DNA of 33,866 nt, from the NCBI GenBank assembly GCA_021845885.1, contig JAJZVB010000009.1:1-33866 (forward strand), read 5' to 3'. The stretch comes from Pseudomonadota bacterium. GTDB taxonomy: Bacteria; Pseudomonadota; Gammaproteobacteria; Burkholderiales; JABEVD01. Below, one piece after another: positions 17,651 through 27,846 of this stretch; the first letter of the stretch is position 1; every line of letters begins with the position of its first letter. Below the pieces are notes generated by a model. It worked only from the letters and a program-made list of their open reading frames with translations, was not told the DNA's origin and did no database searches. Position numbers and translations under genes: made by a program.

Positions 17651-19666
17651 ATGAAACTGATCCATTCCGAAGAAATAGACCGCTATGAAGCCTCCCTTGA
17701 AGGGTACTTCAATCTGCAGATCGATGCGGAGCGATTCACGGCCATCCGGCTGCAACAGGGCGTCTACGGCCAGCGCCAGGATGGAGTCAACATGTTGCGG
17801 GTGAAGATTCCGGGCGGATCGGTCAATCCTGAACAGCTCGAAGCGATAGCCGATGTGCTGGATAGCCACTCCCAACTCGATTCAGTCCATGTCACGACCC
17901 GCCAGGACATCCAGATCCATTCCGTTCCGCTCGGGGAGACACCGCAGGCGATGCGCATCCTGGAAAAGGCGAATCTCACCACCAGAGAAGCCTGCGGCAA
18001 CACCGTGCGCAACGTCACGGCCTGCCCCATGGCGGGCGTCTGCCCCAAGGAACATGTGGACATTTCGACCCATCTCGAAGGCGCCGTATTGCATTTCCTG
18101 AGGAATCCGCTCAGCCAGCAGATGCCCAGGAAATTCAAGATCAGCTTTTCCGGATGCGAAGCCGATTGCGCCCAGGCCATGATCCACGACCTGGGCGTCG
18201 TCGCCGTGCACGAGGCCGGGCGCTTCGGCTTCAGGATCACGGCGGGAGGGGGCCTCGGTCACAAGCCCAGGGAAGCCATCGTCGTCGAACGATTCGTCGA
18301 GGAAAAAGACCTGCTCATCGTGATGGAAGCGCTCGTATCCTTGCACAACCGCTACTCGGACAGGACCAAGCGGGCCAAGTCGAGGATCAAGTTCCTGGTC
18401 GACCGCTTCGGACCCGAAGGCTTCATCGGCAAATACCGGGAGGAGCTTGAATTGACCCGGAGCGCCCTGGCTAGGCACCCCTATCCGGTTGGCGACTGGA
18501 AAAGGGGGCTTCCGGGCGAATCGCCGTGCGGACAGGGTTCGCCGAGAAAAATCGTGAAACAGAAGCAGGAAGGACGGGTGATCTTCCCCATTGCGCTTCA
18601 ACTGGGCCACATTTCTTCGAAAGCATTGCGCGGGATCGCGGAAACTGCCAGGAGGCTGGCTCTTTCCGATCTCAGGACCACCCAGGACCAGAATCTCATG
18701 ATCCTGAACGTACCCGAAACGCTGGTTTGCGCATTGCGATCCGAACTCGCGGAAATCGGCCTTTTCGGACCTAAAACCGGCGACAATGTGACCGCCTGCC
18801 CGGGCACGTCCACCTGCAGGCTGGGGATCACCTCCAGCATGACTGTAGCGCAGAAACTGGAGGGCGGAAGCCAAGACCTGCGCATCAGGGTTTCCGGATG
18901 CCACAACGGCTGCGCCCAGCCCGAAACCGGAGACATCGGCATCTACGGGGAAGGCAGGCGGATTCACGGCAAGCTCGTGCCTCATTACCAGATTTACCTG
19001 GGCGGGAGCGGAACGGGCGAAGGTGCGCTCGCCATCAAGGGGCCTTCGATTCCTTCGGCGAGGATCATGGAGGCGATCTCGCGATTGAAGGAAGCCCATG
19101 CCATGGAAGGAAGCGATTCCTTCTTCGCCTGGGTGAGGAAAAAAGGACAGAGTTACTTTTCGGCACTCTTTTCCGATCTCGTCGAAGTGAAGCCCGAGGA
19201 AATCCTGGCAGTCCTTCACGACCATGGCGAAGCTCGCGAATTCAAGGTGCTTCAGCTCGGCGGAGGAGAATGCGCAGGCGCCTCCCAGGTGAGGATAGGG
19301 TCCAGCTTTTTCGAGGCCGCCCACGAGCGCCGCTACCGGGATGCGCTCTTCATGCAGCGCAAATACGGGGAAGCGGCAAGATGCGCGGAATCCATTCTTT
19401 CGCTGATCGGACAGGGACTCGTTCAACTGCATGGCGGCAGCACGGGGAGCGCGCTCTCGGAAATCGCCCCGAACCTGAAAGCCCTGGTTCCGGGAAAGCT
19501 GAGCGAGCTTTTCGAGGATATCGCGCACCGCCTTTACAAGGTCGAGGCGGAATCGCTTTCGAGCCTCTTCAAGGCGATCGATGCCTGGACCCATTCCGCG
19601 GCCGACCATTGCCTGATGCACGACCATCAGCTCGATCTCACCGAAGCTTTGCCCAAGGCGGCCTGA
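17651..19666 (+). CDS. Nitrite/sulfite reductase (siroheme/4Fe-4S hemoprotein; sulfite reductase by context) with C-terminal extension
   Basis: NVTACPMAGVCPKE; cluster-binding TACPGTSTCRLG (C-x5-C) and SGCHNGCAQP (C-x3-C). ATG at 17651 with AAGGAA upstream. Confidence 0.92.
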   Translation: MKLIHSEEIDRYEASLEGYFNLQIDAERFTAIRLQQGVYGQRQDGVNMLRVKIPGGSVNPEQLEAIADVLDSHSQLDSVHVTTRQDIQIHSVPLGETPQAMRILEKANLTTREACGNTVRNVTACPMAGVCPKEHVDISTHLEGAVLHFLRNPLSQQMPRKFKISFSGCEADCAQAMIHDLGVVAVHEAGRFGFRITAGGGLGHKPREAIVVERFVEEKDLLIVMEALVSLHNRYSDRTKRAKSRIKFLVDRFGPEGFIGKYREELELTRSALARHPYPVGDWKRGLPGESPCGQGSPRKIVKQKQEGRVIFPIALQLGHISSKALRGIAETARRLALSDLRTTQDQNLMILNVPETLVCALRSELAEIGLFGPKTGDNVTACPGTSTCRLGITSSMTVAQKLEGGSQDLRIRVSGCHNGCAQPETGDIGIYGEGRRIHGKLVPHYQIYLGGSGTGEGALAIKGPSIPSARIMEAISRLKEAHAMEGSDSFFAWVRKKGQSYFSALFSDLVEVKPEEILAVLHDHGEAREFKVLQLGGGECAGASQVRIGSSFFEAAHERRYRDALFMQRKYGEAARCAESILSLIGQGLVQLHGGSTGSALSEIAPNLKALVPGKLSELFEDIAHRLYKVEAESLSSLFKAIDAWTHSAADHCLMHDHQLDLTEALPKAA

Positions 19667-19667
19667 A

Positions 19668-20342
19668 ATGGAAAAAATCGAAAAATTGCGCAACACCCTG
19701 GAGCATATCGTCGAAAATCATGCCCCGGCATGCCTTGCATGCAGCTTCGGCGCGGAAGACATGGTGCTGATCGACATGGTCGCCAGGCACGATATCGGCA
19801 TTTCGGTATTCACGCTCGACACGGGCAGGCTGCACGAGGAAACCTACAGGCTCATGCAGGAGGCGAAGGCACGCTACGGAATTGAAATTGCGGTCTATTT
19901 CCCGAAGGCGGATGCTGTCGAAGCCTATGCGCGGCAAAACGGCCCCAACGCCTTCTATGATTCCGTGGAGCTGAGGAAAAGCTGCTGCCATATCAGGAAA
20001 GTGGAGCCCTTGCAGCGCGCGCTCGAAGACAAGGGAGCCTGGATCACCGGCATGAGGCGCCAGCAGTCGCCCACCCGGATCGACCTGCTTGAAGCGGAAT
20101 ACGACGAACAGAACCGGCTTTACAAATACAACCCGCTCCTCGAATGGAGCGAAAAGGAAATATGGAATTACGTCCGCATGCGGGGCGTTCCCTACAATGC
20201 GCTGCACGACAAGGGGTTTCCCAGCATAGGCTGCGCCCCCTGCACGAGGGCGATCGCCAAAGGCGAAGACATTCGCGCAGGCCGCTGGTGGTGGGAGGAT
20301 ACTTCGAGCAAGGAATGCGGACTACACAGGAAAAAGGCATAA
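19668..20342 (+). CDS. cysH: Assimilatory APS/PAPS reductase, 4Fe-4S (APS-type) subclass
   Basis: CSFGAEDMVLIDM; RKSCCHIRKVEPL and GCAPCTRAI supply the CC...CxxC ligands; catalytic KECGLH at the C-terminus. Confidence 0.93.
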   Translation: MEKIEKLRNTLEHIVENHAPACLACSFGAEDMVLIDMVARHDIGISVFTLDTGRLHEETYRLMQEAKARYGIEIAVYFPKADAVEAYARQNGPNAFYDSVELRKSCCHIRKVEPLQRALEDKGAWITGMRRQQSPTRIDLLEAEYDEQNRLYKYNPLLEWSEKEIWNYVRMRGVPYNALHDKGFPSIGCAPCTRAIAKGEDIRAGRWWWEDTSSKECGLHRKKA

Positions 20343-20343
20343 C

Positions 20344-21264
20344 ATGGGAAATCTTCATATCATTCACCGCAGCCTCAGCCATCTTGACATCCTGGAGAGC
20401 GAAGCCATCCACATCATGAGGGAAGTCGCGGCAGAATGCGGCAATCCCGCCCTGCTCTTTTCAGGGGGAAAGGATTCCATCGTGCTGCTCCGGCTCGCCG
20501 AGAAGGCATTCCGCCCGGCGAAATTCCCTTTCCCGCTATTGCACATCGACACGGAACACAATTTCCCGGAAGTGATCGATTTCAGGGACAGGCGTGCAAA
20601 AGAACTCGGGGAGCGGCTGATCGTGCGCTCCATGGAAGACTCTATCCGGAAAAAGCGCGTCATATTGAAGCGCCCTGACCAGAGCAGGAATGCCTTCCAG
20701 TCCGTCACCCTGCTCGATGCCATTGCCGAATTCAAATTCGATGCCTGCATGGGCGGTGCCCGGCGGGACGAGGAAAAGGCCAGGGCGAAGGAAAGGATAT
20801 TCTCGTTCAGGGACGAATTCGGCCAGTGGGATCCGAAAAACCAGAGACCCGAATTGTGGGACCTTTACAACACCCGGGTCCATCCAGGCGAAAACATCCG
20901 GGTATTCCCGATCAGCAACTGGACGGAGCTCGACATCTGGCAATACATCGAGCAGGAAAAACTCGAAATCCCGAGCATCTATTTCGCGCACCCGCGCGAA
21001 GTGATCCGGCGGGGTTCGAGCCTCCTTCCCGTCTCGCATCTCGTGAGTCCGATGGAAGGCGAAAAAATCGAGAGGCTTTCCGTCCGCTTCAGGACAGTGG
21101 GCGACATGACCTGCACCTGCCCGGTGGAATCGACCGCGTCCACCTTGCAGGACATCATCATCGAGACGGCGAAGACCCGGATCACGGAAAGGGGAGCGAC
21201 CAGGATGGACGACCAGACTTCGGATGCTTCCATGGAACTCAGGAAAAAGGAAGGCTATTTCTGA
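20344..21264 (+). CDS. cysD: Sulfate adenylyltransferase subunit 2
   Basis: LLFSGGKDSIVLLRLAEKAF (PP-loop), HIDTEHNFPEVIDFRDRRA, MGGARRDEEKARAKERIFSFRDEFGQWDPKNQRPELW. Confidence 0.96.
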   Translation: MGNLHIIHRSLSHLDILESEAIHIMREVAAECGNPALLFSGGKDSIVLLRLAEKAFRPAKFPFPLLHIDTEHNFPEVIDFRDRRAKELGERLIVRSMEDSIRKKRVILKRPDQSRNAFQSVTLLDAIAEFKFDACMGGARRDEEKARAKERIFSFRDEFGQWDPKNQRPELWDLYNTRVHPGENIRVFPISNWTELDIWQYIEQEKLEIPSIYFAHPREVIRRGSSLLPVSHLVSPMEGEKIERLSVRFRTVGDMTCTCPVESTASTLQDIIIETAKTRITERGATRMDDQTSDASMELRKKEGYF

Positions 21265-22514
21265 TGAAAAACATAGAATTGCTGCGCTTCATCACTGCCG
21301 GGAGCGTCGACGACGGCAAGAGCACCCTGATAGGCAGGCTGCTCCACGACTCCAAGTCGATTTTCGAGGACCAGTTGAGCGCCATCGAGAACACCACGAA
21401 AAAGCGCGGGCTTTCGGGCGTCGATCTTTCCCTGCTCACGGACGGCCTGCAGGCCGAGCGCGAGCAGGGCATCACGATCGATGTCGCGTACCGCTATTTC
21501 GCCACCCCGAAGCGCAAATTCATCATCGCCGACACGCCCGGCCACGAGCAATATACGCGGAACATGGTGACGGGCGCATCGACCGCCAACCTCGCCATCA
21601 TCCTCATCGACGCGAGACGCGGCGTGCTCACCCAGACCAGACGCCATGCCTATCTGGCGAATCTCGTGGGCATCCCGCATCTCGTGGTCGCGGTCAACAA
21701 GATGGACCTCGTCGGCTACTCCAGGGAAACTTTCGAATCCATCGTGAAGGAATTCGAAGGCTTCGCGTCAGGGCTCGACATCAAGAGCATCATTCCCATC
21801 CCGATCTCTGCGCTGGCCGGAGACAATGTCGTTGAAAGGGGACAAAACATGCCCTGGTACAAGGGGGAAACCTTGATGGGCGTGCTCGAGAACATCGAGA
21901 TCGACCATGACATCAACCTGGAAGACTTCAGATTTCCAGTGCAATGGATTTGCAGGCCGCAGACCGGGGAATGGCACGATTTCAGGGGATACATGGGCCG
22001 GATCGAATCCGGAAGCATCAGGGTCGGGGATGAAATCACGGTATTGCCGAGCGGCAAAACTTCGAAAATCCGCGAAATCGCGACCTATGACGGCCCCCTG
22101 CTCGAGGCCATGGCCCCCCAGTCGGTCACGTTGCGCCTGGAAGACGAACTGGACATCTCGCGGGGCGACATGATCGTGAAATCGGACAACCTGCCCAAGC
22201 TTTCGAAGGAATTCGACGCGATGCTCTGCTGGCTTTCCGAAGAACCGCTCGAAATGGGAAAAAGATACTTGATCAAGCATGCAACGAAAACGGCGAAGAT
22301 CCTGCTCAACCGGATCGATTACCAGGTGAACGTCAACACCCTGGAAAAGGAAGAAGGTTTAGACTCGCTTGCCATGAACGACATCGCCAAAATAGGCTTC
22401 AGGGTTCAGCAGCCGCTCGCCTCCGACAGCTACAGGCACAACCGTTCGACGGGAAGCTTCATCGTGATCGACGAAGTCACCAACAACACGGTCGCTGCAG
22501 GCATGATGATCTGA
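21264..22514 (+). CDS. cysN: Sulfate adenylyltransferase subunit 1 (GTPase), without a fused CysC domain
   Basis: MKNIELLRFITAGSVDDGKSTLIGRLLHDSKSI (P-loop), DTPGHEQYTRNMVTGAS, VVAVNKMDL. The provided ORF runs from 20826, but the true start is the ATG at 21264, overlapping the cysD stop. Confidence 0.95.
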   Translation: MKNIELLRFITAGSVDDGKSTLIGRLLHDSKSIFEDQLSAIENTTKKRGLSGVDLSLLTDGLQAEREQGITIDVAYRYFATPKRKFIIADTPGHEQYTRNMVTGASTANLAIILIDARRGVLTQTRRHAYLANLVGIPHLVVAVNKMDLVGYSRETFESIVKEFEGFASGLDIKSIIPIPISALAGDNVVERGQNMPWYKGETLMGVLENIEIDHDINLEDFRFPVQWICRPQTGEWHDFRGYMGRIESGSIRVGDEITVLPSGKTSKIREIATYDGPLLEAMAPQSVTLRLEDELDISRGDMIVKSDNLPKLSKEFDAMLCWLSEEPLEMGKRYLIKHATKTAKILLNRIDYQVNVNTLEKEEGLDSLAMNDIAKIGFRVQQPLASDSYRHNRSTGSFIVIDEVTNNTVAAGMMI

Positions 22515-22566
22515 AATTCATTCCGGTATAATGGGGGAAAGTCACTTCTCCCCCTAGGATACCGCA

Positions 22567-23691
22567 ATGAAATTTTCGCCTCTGGCTGCCCTGCTGCTGC
22601 TCAGCACCGCTCAGGCCGCCCCCCTGCCGATGCCTTCCGCCCCGCAACTGGACGCGAGAAATTACGCGCTCGTCGATCCCGCCTCGGGGCAAATCCTGAC
22701 CGAACACGATGCGGACAGCAAAGTGCCTCCGGCCAGTTTGACCAAGCTGATGACCGCCTACCTGACCTTCCAGGCGCTGTCGAACGGAAATCTCAAACTC
22801 GGCCAGAATGTCGGAGTCAGCCATGCCGCCTGGAAGGCGGGCGGCTCGACCATGTTCCTGCAGCCCAGTCTTCCCGCAACAGTGGAAGAGGTCATCCAGG
22901 GCATGGTGGTGGTTTCAGGAAACGATGCGGCTGTTGCGCTCGCTGAAGCCGTCGCAGGCAATGCGGAAAGTTTCGTGCAAATGATGAATGCCGCAGCGCA
23001 AAAACTCGGCATGACCGAGACGCACTTCGTCGACGTGGACGGATTGCCGGATCCCGCGCATCTCACCAGCGCACGCGACATCGGCCTGTTGACCGAAGCG
23101 ATCATCCGGGAATACCCGCAGTATTTGCACTATTTCGGTGAAAAAACCTTCACCTACAATCACATCACCCAGAAAAACTGGAACCCTCTTGTATTCAGCG
23201 ATGCCACCGTGACCGGCATGAAGACCGGCCACACCGATGAGGCGGGTTACTGTCTGGATGCCGTCGCAGTGCGCAACGGCCGCAGGCTGATCGCGGTCGT
23301 ATTGGGCGCATCGACCAGGGAAGCCAGCGCAAAATCGGCTGAAGCGCTCCTGGATTACGGTTTCCGCTTTTTCGAAACGCACCGGGCCTATGCGGCGGGA
23401 CAGACCGTCCAAAACATCATGGAGCCGAAGGCAAAACCCGAAAAAATCCCCCTGGGCCCTTCAGGCGATGTCTATGTGACCGTTCAGAACGGCACCTATT
23501 CCGAGCTCAAATCCAGACTGGATCTCCCTCGTGAAATCCCCCTTCCCTTGAAGCGCGGACAGGTCGTCGGCAAGCTCATCCTGAGCGACGGGAACAGGGA
23601 AGTCATGCAGGTGCCGCTGGTCGCATTGATCCCGGCGGAAAAGGCCGGGTTCCTGGCCCGCTGGTGGCATGTCGTCAAGGCCAAGCTTTGA
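22567..23691 (+). CDS. D-alanyl-D-alanine carboxypeptidase (penicillin-binding protein 5/6 family)
   Basis: Signal peptide; PPASLTKLMTAYLTF (SxxK), VVSGNDAAVALAEAVAG (SxN), GMKTGHTDEAGYC (KTG); beta-sandwich-like C-terminal domain. Confidence 0.94.
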   Translation: MKFSPLAALLLLSTAQAAPLPMPSAPQLDARNYALVDPASGQILTEHDADSKVPPASLTKLMTAYLTFQALSNGNLKLGQNVGVSHAAWKAGGSTMFLQPSLPATVEEVIQGMVVVSGNDAAVALAEAVAGNAESFVQMMNAAAQKLGMTETHFVDVDGLPDPAHLTSARDIGLLTEAIIREYPQYLHYFGEKTFTYNHITQKNWNPLVFSDATVTGMKTGHTDEAGYCLDAVAVRNGRRLIAVVLGASTREASAKSAEALLDYGFRFFETHRAYAAGQTVQNIMEPKAKPEKIPLGPSGDVYVTVQNGTYSELKSRLDLPREIPLPLKRGQVVGKLILSDGNREVMQVPLVALIPAEKAGFLARWWHVVKAKL

Positions 23692-23722
23692 ATTAATCGG
23701 GATAAACAGTAGAATTCATGCC

Positions 23723-24646
23723 ATGCTGGTTTTCCGAGGGATTCCCGAAAAAGCCGAGACACCGGTTGCGCTCACGATAGGCAATTTCGACGGGGTGCAT
23801 CTCGGACATCAGGCCGTGCTAGCCCGTCTCGTTCAGAAAGCGCAATCGCTTTCCGTGCCTTCTTGCGTCATGACCTTCGAACCGCATCCCAGAGAATTCT
23901 TCGATCCGGAAAACGCCCCCGCAAGGCTCACCGACATGAGGGAAAAGCTTTCGCTTTTCGCAAAGCTGGGCATAGATCGGGTGCATGTCTGCCGTTTCGA
24001 CGACAAATTTGCAAAAATGGAATCTCGCGAATTCGAGTCGAGAATCCATTCCGGGCTCGATGCCAAATGGGTACTGATCGGCGACGATTTCCGCTATGGC
24101 GCAAGGCGCAAGGGGGATTTCGCCTCGATGCATGAGGCCGGAGCGGAATTCGGATTCGAGGTCGAGTCCATGCACAGCGTCAGGCTGGATGAGCATCGCA
24201 TTTCGAGCACGCTGGTGAGGGAGGCGGTCAGATCGGGAAAATTCGATCTGGCGAAAAGCCTCCTAGGGCGGGATTACAGCATCGTGGGGCGCGTCGTCCA
24301 CGGCAACAAGCTCGGAAAAACCTTAGGCTTTCCCACCGCGAACATCAGGCTCAGGCACAACAAACCACCGCTTTCCGGAATCCATGTCGTTGAAGTTCAC
24401 GGCATCAATGAGACTCCCGTCAGGGGCGTGGCGAGCCTGGGCGTGAGGCCCACGGTGGTCGAGAAAGGCAAGCCCGTTCTCGAAGTTTATCTTTTCGATT
24501 TCGAAAAGAACCTCTACGGCGCTCGCCTGAAAGTCGATTTTCTGTTCAAATTGAGGGAAGAACAGAAGTTTCCCGACCTGGAAACATTGAAATGGCAAAT
24601 CGGCCAGGATGTGCTCAACGCAAAAAAATATTTCGATCATGACTGA
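23723..24646 (+). CDS. ribF: Bifunctional riboflavin kinase/FAD synthetase
   Basis: [56 protein letters not shown]. Start at 23723 ([10 protein letters not shown]). Confidence 0.96.
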   Translation: MLVFRGIPEKAETPVALTIGNFDGVHLGHQAVLARLVQKAQSLSVPSCVMTFEPHPREFFDPENAPARLTDMREKLSLFAKLGIDRVHVCRFDDKFAKMESREFESRIHSGLDAKWVLIGDDFRYGARRKGDFASMHEAGAEFGFEVESMHSVRLDEHRISSTLVREAVRSGKFDLAKSLLGRDYSIVGRVVHGNKLGKTLGFPTANIRLRHNKPPLSGIHVVEVHGINETPVRGVASLGVRPTVVEKGKPVLEVYLFDFEKNLYGARLKVDFLFKLREEQKFPDLETLKWQIGQDVLNAKKYFDHD

Positions 24647-27386
24647 CTACAAGAAAACACTGAATCTTCCGGATACGCTTTTCCCGATGCGGGGCGATCT
24701 CGCCAAGCGGGAGCCCGGCATGCTCGCATCCTGGAAAAACCGCTATGGGAAAATCAGGGAAGTCGCGTCCAGCAGGCCGAAATTCATCCTTCACGACGGC
24801 CCTCCCTATGCCAATGGCGACATCCACATCGGGCATGCGGTCAACAAGATCCTGAAGGACATCATCGTCAAATCCAAGACCCTTTCGGGGTATGATGCGC
24901 CCTATGTGCCGGGATGGGACTGCCACGGCCTGCCCATCGAACTGATGGTCGAAAGGCAGCTCGGCAAAAAGGAAGTCGAGCCTTCTGAATTCAGGCGTCT
25001 TTGCAGGGAATATGCCGCATCCCAGGTGGAAAGCCAGAAGCGGGACTTCATCAGGCTCGGCGTCCTGGGCGACTGGGACTATCCCTATCTCACGATGAAT
25101 TTCGAAACCGAGGCGGACATCGTCAGGGCGCTCGGGAAAATACTCGAAAATGGTCATGTCTACAGGGGGCAGAAACCCGTCAACTGGTGCATAGACTGCG
25201 GTTCCGCCCTCGCCGAAGCCGAGGTCGAATACGAGGAAAAGACTTCCCCTGCGATCGACGTCGCTTTCGAAGTGAAAGACAGGGAGGCCTTGGGCAGGGC
25301 ATTCGGCTTATCCCTGCCTGAAGGTGCGAAAGCGTATGCGGTGATCTGGACCACGACGCCATGGACGCTCCCGGCCAACGAAGCGGTCAGCCTGAACCCG
25401 GATTTCGATTATGTACTCGTCGACACGCCCAAGGGACTTTTGATCCTGGCCGAAGGACTGAAGACGTCCTGCCTCGCCCGCTACGGACTGGAAGGCACCG
25501 TCATTGCAAGATGCCCGGGAAAGGATCTCGAGAAAATCCCGCTCAGTCATCCTTTCATGGAAAAGCAGGTTCCCCTCATCCTGGGCCATCACGTCACCCT
25601 GGAAGGGGGAACCGGGCTGGTCCACACCGCGCCGGCGCATGGCGTGGACGATTATCTGGTCGGGCTCGAATACCGTCTCCCTGTCGAGAATCCTGTAGGC
25701 GGAAACGGCCAATTCCTCGAAAGCATGCCCCTGGTGGGTGGCCTTTTGGTCTGGAAGGCGAACGATGTCGTGATCGATATTCTGGAAAAGAGCGGGCGCC
25801 TGTTGAAGGTGGAGCGGATCAGGCACAGTTATCCCCACTGCTGGCGCCACAAGAGCCCGATCATTTTCAGGGCGACTTCCCAATGGTTCATCGGCATGGA
25901 CAGCGGCATGAAGCCCCTCAGGGAAATCGCATCGAAAGCCGTGGAAGAAACCGCGTTCTTCCCTTCATGGGGAAAGGCGAGACTCGAAGGCATGATAACT
26001 AAGCGCCCGGACTGGTGCATTTCCCGCCAGAGGGACTGGGGCGTGCCGATTCCCTTCTTCGTCCACAAGGAAACGGGTGAACTCCATCCCGACACCATCG
26101 AATTGATCGAGAAAGTCGCGAAGAGGATAGAAAAGGCGGGGCTGGAAGCCTGGTTCTCCCTCGATCCATCGGAAATCGGGGTCGATCCTTCCTATGAAAA
26201 GCTGAACGACACGCTCGACGTCTGGTTCGATTCGGGCACCACGCATTTTTCGGTATTGCGGAAAAGAGAGGAGCTCGGCTATCCCGCCGATCTCTACCTG
26301 GAAGGTTCGGACCAGCACAGGGGATGGTTCCAGTCCTCCCTCCTTTCCGGCTGCGCAATCGATGCCAGGGCGCCCTACAGGGCGCTCCTCACCCATGGCT
26401 TCGTCGTCGACGCCCAGGGGCACAAGATGAGCAAATCGAAAGGCAATGTGGTGAGCCCGCAAAAGGTCATGGATTCCCTGGGCGCCGACATCCTGCGCCT
26501 CTGGGTCGCTTCGACCGATTATTCCGGGGAGCTTTCGATTTCGGACGAGATACTGAAGCGGGTGACGGAAAGCTACAGGAGGATCAGGAACACGATACGC
26601 TTCCTGCTCGCCAATCTCGCCGACTTCGACATGACAAGGCACGGCATGGCGGTGGAAAACTGGCTGGAAATCGACCAATACGCAATCGCGCTGACCGCTT
26701 CCCTTCAGAAAGAACTGAAGGATTGTTACGAACGATACGAGTTCCATGTCGTCGCCCAGAAACTCCATCATTTCTGCTCGGAAGATCTGGGCGGATTCTA
26801 CCTCGACATATTGAAGGACAGGCTTTACACTTCGGGTGAGCATTCCGCTGCGCGACGTTCAGCCCAGAATGGGCTTTATCATGTATTGAACAGCCTGCTG
26901 AGGCTGCTCGCCCCCATCCTTTCCTTCACTTCGGAGGAGGCCTGGACCTTTTTCATGGACGACCAGGAGGAAAGCCTCTTTTATCATACCTGGCACGAGT
27001 TTCCGGCTGCGGATGAAGCGTTGCTCTCAAAATGGGGAAAATTGCGCGAATACCGCTCGGAAGCGCAGAAACACCTGGAAGAAGCCAGGCAGTCGGGCCT
27101 CATCGGCTCCTCCCTCGCGGCTGAAATCGAGATCCATGCAAAAGGTGAAAAATTCCGGCTGCTCGAATCCCTGGGGAACGACCTGCGCTTCGTGCTCGTG
27201 ACCTCGAAAGCGAGACTCGTCGAATCAGGCGACGAAAAGATCCTGGTCACTGCAAGCGCCCATCAAAAATGCGAGCGCTGCTGGCATTACCGGGAGGAAG
27301 TGGGGAGCGATCCGGCCCATCCCGCGCTCTGCAGTCGCTGCACTTCCAACCTTTTCGGCGCGGGGGAAGCGAGGCAATATGCTTGA
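24639..27386 (+). CDS. ileS: Isoleucyl-tRNA synthetase
   Basis: [23 protein letters not shown] (HIGH), [14 protein letters not shown] (KMSKS), C-terminal zinc motif [12 protein letters not shown]...CSRCTSN. Start at 24639 ([19 protein letters not shown]). Confidence 0.97.
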   Translation: MTDYKKTLNLPDTLFPMRGDLAKREPGMLASWKNRYGKIREVASSRPKFILHDGPPYANGDIHIGHAVNKILKDIIVKSKTLSGYDAPYVPGWDCHGLPIELMVERQLGKKEVEPSEFRRLCREYAASQVESQKRDFIRLGVLGDWDYPYLTMNFETEADIVRALGKILENGHVYRGQKPVNWCIDCGSALAEAEVEYEEKTSPAIDVAFEVKDREALGRAFGLSLPEGAKAYAVIWTTTPWTLPANEAVSLNPDFDYVLVDTPKGLLILAEGLKTSCLARYGLEGTVIARCPGKDLEKIPLSHPFMEKQVPLILGHHVTLEGGTGLVHTAPAHGVDDYLVGLEYRLPVENPVGGNGQFLESMPLVGGLLVWKANDVVIDILEKSGRLLKVERIRHSYPHCWRHKSPIIFRATSQWFIGMDSGMKPLREIASKAVEETAFFPSWGKARLEGMITKRPDWCISRQRDWGVPIPFFVHKETGELHPDTIELIEKVAKRIEKAGLEAWFSLDPSEIGVDPSYEKLNDTLDVWFDSGTTHFSVLRKREELGYPADLYLEGSDQHRGWFQSSLLSGCAIDARAPYRALLTHGFVVDAQGHKMSKSKGNVVSPQKVMDSLGADILRLWVASTDYSGELSISDEILKRVTESYRRIRNTIRFLLANLADFDMTRHGMAVENWLEIDQYAIALTASLQKELKDCYERYEFHVVAQKLHHFCSEDLGGFYLDILKDRLYTSGEHSAARRSAQNGLYHVLNSLLRLLAPILSFTSEEAWTFFMDDQEESLFYHTWHEFPAADEALLSKWGKLREYRSEAQKHLEEARQSGLIGSSLAAEIEIHAKGEKFRLLESLGNDLRFVLVTSKARLVESGDEKILVTASAHQKCERCWHYREEVGSDPAHPALCSRCTSNLFGAGEARQYA

Positions 27387-27846
27387 CTGGATTCGCTGGC
27401 TCGGCCTGAGCCTCATAGTCATCGCCCTTGACCAGTTGTCGAAATGGCAGATCGTCAAGGGGCTTTCAGGAGAAAGCGAAGTCGAGATCGCATCGTTTTT
27501 CAATCTTGTGCTTCTTTACAACAAGGGCGCTGCGTTCAGTTTCCTGAACGATGCGGGGGGCTGGCAGAAGTTTCTTTTCATCTTCATCGCCATGACCGCA
27601 TCGGTATTGATCCTGTTTCTCCTGAAAAAACACAGCGGCGAAATCCTCTTCAGCGCAGCCCTGGCCTTCATCCTGGGCGGTGCACTGGGCAACCTTTTGG
27701 ACAGGATCAGGATGGGGCATGTCGTCGACTTCCTCGATTTCCATATCGCGGATCACCACTTCCCTGCCTTCAACCTGGCCGACTCGGCCATCACCCTGGG
27801 CGCAGCGCTCCTGATTCTTGACAATTTCAGGAAGGGGAAATCATGA
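27379..27846 (+). CDS. lspA: Lipoprotein signal peptidase (signal peptidase II)
   Basis: [24 protein letters not shown] and [15 protein letters not shown]...[11 protein letters not shown]: catalytic Asp motifs. Confidence 0.96.
   Translation: MLDWIRWLGLSLIVIALDQLSKWQIVKGLSGESEVEIASFFNLVLLYNKGAAFSFLNDAGGWQKFLFIFIAMTASVLILFLLKKHSGEILFSAALAFILGGALGNLLDRIRMGHVVDFLDFHIADHHFPAFNLADSAITLGAALLILDNFRKGKS

Noticed and set aside
17882-19696. 604-aa minus-strand ORF
   Set aside because: Antisense to the siroheme reductase with its diagnostic Cys motifs; the shadow protein is compositionally biased.
20826-21263. N-terminal extension of the cysN ORF
   Set aside because: This is out-of-frame read-through inside cysD; the conserved CysN N-terminus starts at ATG 21264.
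24600-24660. Possible riboswitch or T-box leader for ribF/ileS
   Set aside because: ribF and ileS overlap and ribF has only a very short leader (about 31 bp after the carboxypeptidase gene); no room for an FMN riboswitch or T-box.
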